From: Siderastrea radians
Lineage: Eukaryota; Cnidaria; Anthozoa; Scleractinia; Rhizangiidae
Direction: 5' to 3'
Assembly: GCA_964017195.1 (NCBI GenBank)
Contig: OZ024900.1
Location: 34,105,093-34,169,092, forward strand
DNA: 64,000 nt
Below, in pieces: positions 62,486-64,000 of the stretch. The notes under the pieces were generated by a model. The model was not told the origin of the DNA, did not search any database, and saw nothing but the letters and a program-made list of their open reading frames with translations. Position 1 is the first letter of the stretch. The number at the start of each line of letters is the position of its first letter. Both the position numbers and the translations under genes were made by a program.

Positions 62486-62588
62486 AGTATTGAATCATGG
62501 GATTCAAATGTTTTGTCTTCTGTTGTGTGTCAGTAAACTCTCGGTGTTTTATCTGTTTATTTAAGCGTTGAGTCTGCGGCTAAAATCG

Positions 62589-63045
62589 TGACTGCGATCA
62601 TTCAAATGAAAGCAACTGAGCGGTACTTTCCTGTGGTGCTGTTTATTATGCTACACAAGGTGGTTTTAACTTTTGAGTTTGTGGATTAAATCCTAAAGTG
62701 TGACCATTCAATTGAAAGCTATTGAGCAGTACTTTCCTGTGGTGCTGTTTACTGTACTTTAGAACATGTTTTTAACCTTTGAGTCTGTGGATCAAATTCT
62801 AAAGTGTGACCATTCAAATGAAAGCTGTTGAGCAGAACTTCCCCGTGGTGCTGTTTATTATGCTGTACAAGGTGGTTCTGACTTTTGAGTCTGTGGATGA
62901 AATCCTAAAGTGTGACCATTCAAATGAAAGCTACCGAGCAGTACTTCCCCGTGGTGCTATTTATTATGCTGCACAATGTGGTTGTAACTTTTGAGTCTGA
63001 GGATGAATTCCTAAAGTTTGACCATTTAAGTGAATGCTTGCCAGC
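62589..63045 (+). repeat. 106-bp minisatellite downstream of the gene
   Basis: Four copies plus edges of a 106-base unit containing GTGGTGCTGTTTATTATGCT and GACCATTCAAATGAAAGC; the GTGGTG motif recurs at 62,633, 62,739, 62,845 and 62,951. The unit length is not a multiple of three, so the frames within it are not coding. Confidence 0.9.
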
Positions 63046-64000
63046 TAAACTTTCTTGCGTTCCATTTTTATTTTAAAAAAAATAAAATTTGAAATTTATG
63101 ATTTCCCTAAAAGCCGTCGAGTATAGCTTTATTGTCGCACTCACTGTTTCTTGAAGCCACCACTGGGTGCCAACAGCATCCTGGTGCCAAGGTTCAAGGT
63201 TTGGTACTGGCAAACAAAAAGAAGCTAATTTTGTAGTCGTGTTATGGTTAACAATTATTCACCAAAGTGAAAGTGAAATGGTGGTGGATATCTACCGAGC
63301 TGCGAAGCGGCGAGGAAAATACCTACCACTCTTCACCGACACTACCAAACCAGTGGATAGCCAGCGCCAAATATTTCCTTTTTTCTAAGAAATGAGGGAA
63401 AACTCGCGCGCAAAATCCAGAAAAATACCGGGAGATGAATAGTAGATACTATCCCGAGTTTGAGTAGCCAATAAGAGCGTGCGAAAAACACTACCCACTA
63501 AAGCTATATTTTCAACCGTAATTGACAAATTACGAAGATTGCCATAAATAGGACGGGCGTCAGGGAACATGACAAAAATGACGAAAACACGAGCAGTTAG
63601 GCGAGTGCTTTCTACGGTTCTGAGTGTAGTCTCGCTGAGAGATCTTTGGTCCCTACCCAGGTCCTTTACAGGGAGGTGCGCAGCAATTGGGGGCTTACAA
63701 AAGAGGGCCAGAGTTTATTGCGATCCTTGAACCCCACAGGCCCTAAACTTGTACAGGAGGGCGCTTATTAAAGAGCCTTCCAAGAAAAGACACACCTTAT
63801 TCTTACTAATTCTCTCGCGTACTAAATTTTGCTTTTTGAAAAAATTAGTAAAATTTATACTCACGAATAAAAGGGATAGCCAAATTAAACAATTCCGTAT
63901 TATATACATATGAAAACAATACAAGAATATAAAATACTGTGAGTCACAGGCTTGTTGGTAACTGTTCTGAATGAAAACTGACTGTTTCTATTTTCTCTGA
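63046..64000. other. Right flank, nothing recognised
   Basis: No ORF with recognisable content. A repeat-like GATATCTACCGAGCTGCGAA block is near 63,287. Confidence 0.5.

Overview
The window looks like nuclear DNA of an animal, most probably an anthozoan cnidarian (coral or sea anemone). It is AT-rich, has GT-AG introns, is crowded with MITEs and retrotransposons, and carries one large multi-exon gene for a secreted MACPF protein with cnidarian-style extracellular modules. The organism call is inference; no ribosomal or mitochondrial marker is present. Nearly all of the sequence reads as one + strand locus plus repeats.

Layout. (1) 1 to about 21,640: a higher-order tandem array. Units begin at 1, 2822, 7079, 11675 and 15590, with a decayed start near 21,310. 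Four units end in an almost identical exon that starts with a signal peptide and stops at a strong splice donor (2489-2576, 6746-6833, 11342-11429, 15241-15328). A fifth unit has lost this exon. Each unit also holds TATAAATA boxes, and several different MITEs have landed in single units. (2) 15,241 to 62,047: the MACPF gene, read here as 14 coding exons whose intron phases all agree. The order is signal peptide, dibasic-rich N-terminal region, MACPF domain, a two-exon beta-rich region tentatively related to the farnesoic-acid-methyltransferase (FAMeT) domain, Cys-rich module, EGF-like module and fibrinogen-related domain (FReD), about 1228 residues in all. The donor phase of the tandem exon (phase 1) matches the acceptor of the second exon at 22,703, so the array looks like a set of alternative promoters and first exons for this gene. 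(3) The introns hold a 2.2 kb TTAA-flanked TIR element, a Crypton/KIAA1958-like remnant, about 1.1 kb of CCACTA-type simple repeat, a decayed duplicate of the EGF exon and many fold-back elements. (4) Intron 12 is 14.8 kb and carries a three-level nest: an L1/Tx1-like LINE (46,641-59,009, 15-bp target duplication) holds a BEL/Pao LTR element (51,463-58,938, 5-bp target duplication), whose gag is split by a 5'-truncated CR1/L2-like LINE. (5) After the stop come a poly(A) signal at 62,480, a 106-bp minisatellite, and sequence where I recognise nothing.

The protein is probably a secreted pore-former or immune/venom effector with a recognition domain (FReD) at its C-terminus. The most unusual point is the amplification of its promoter plus signal-peptide exon without the rest of the gene. 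All exon calls come from splice motifs, reading frames and domain recognition by eye; no transcript or database search supports them.
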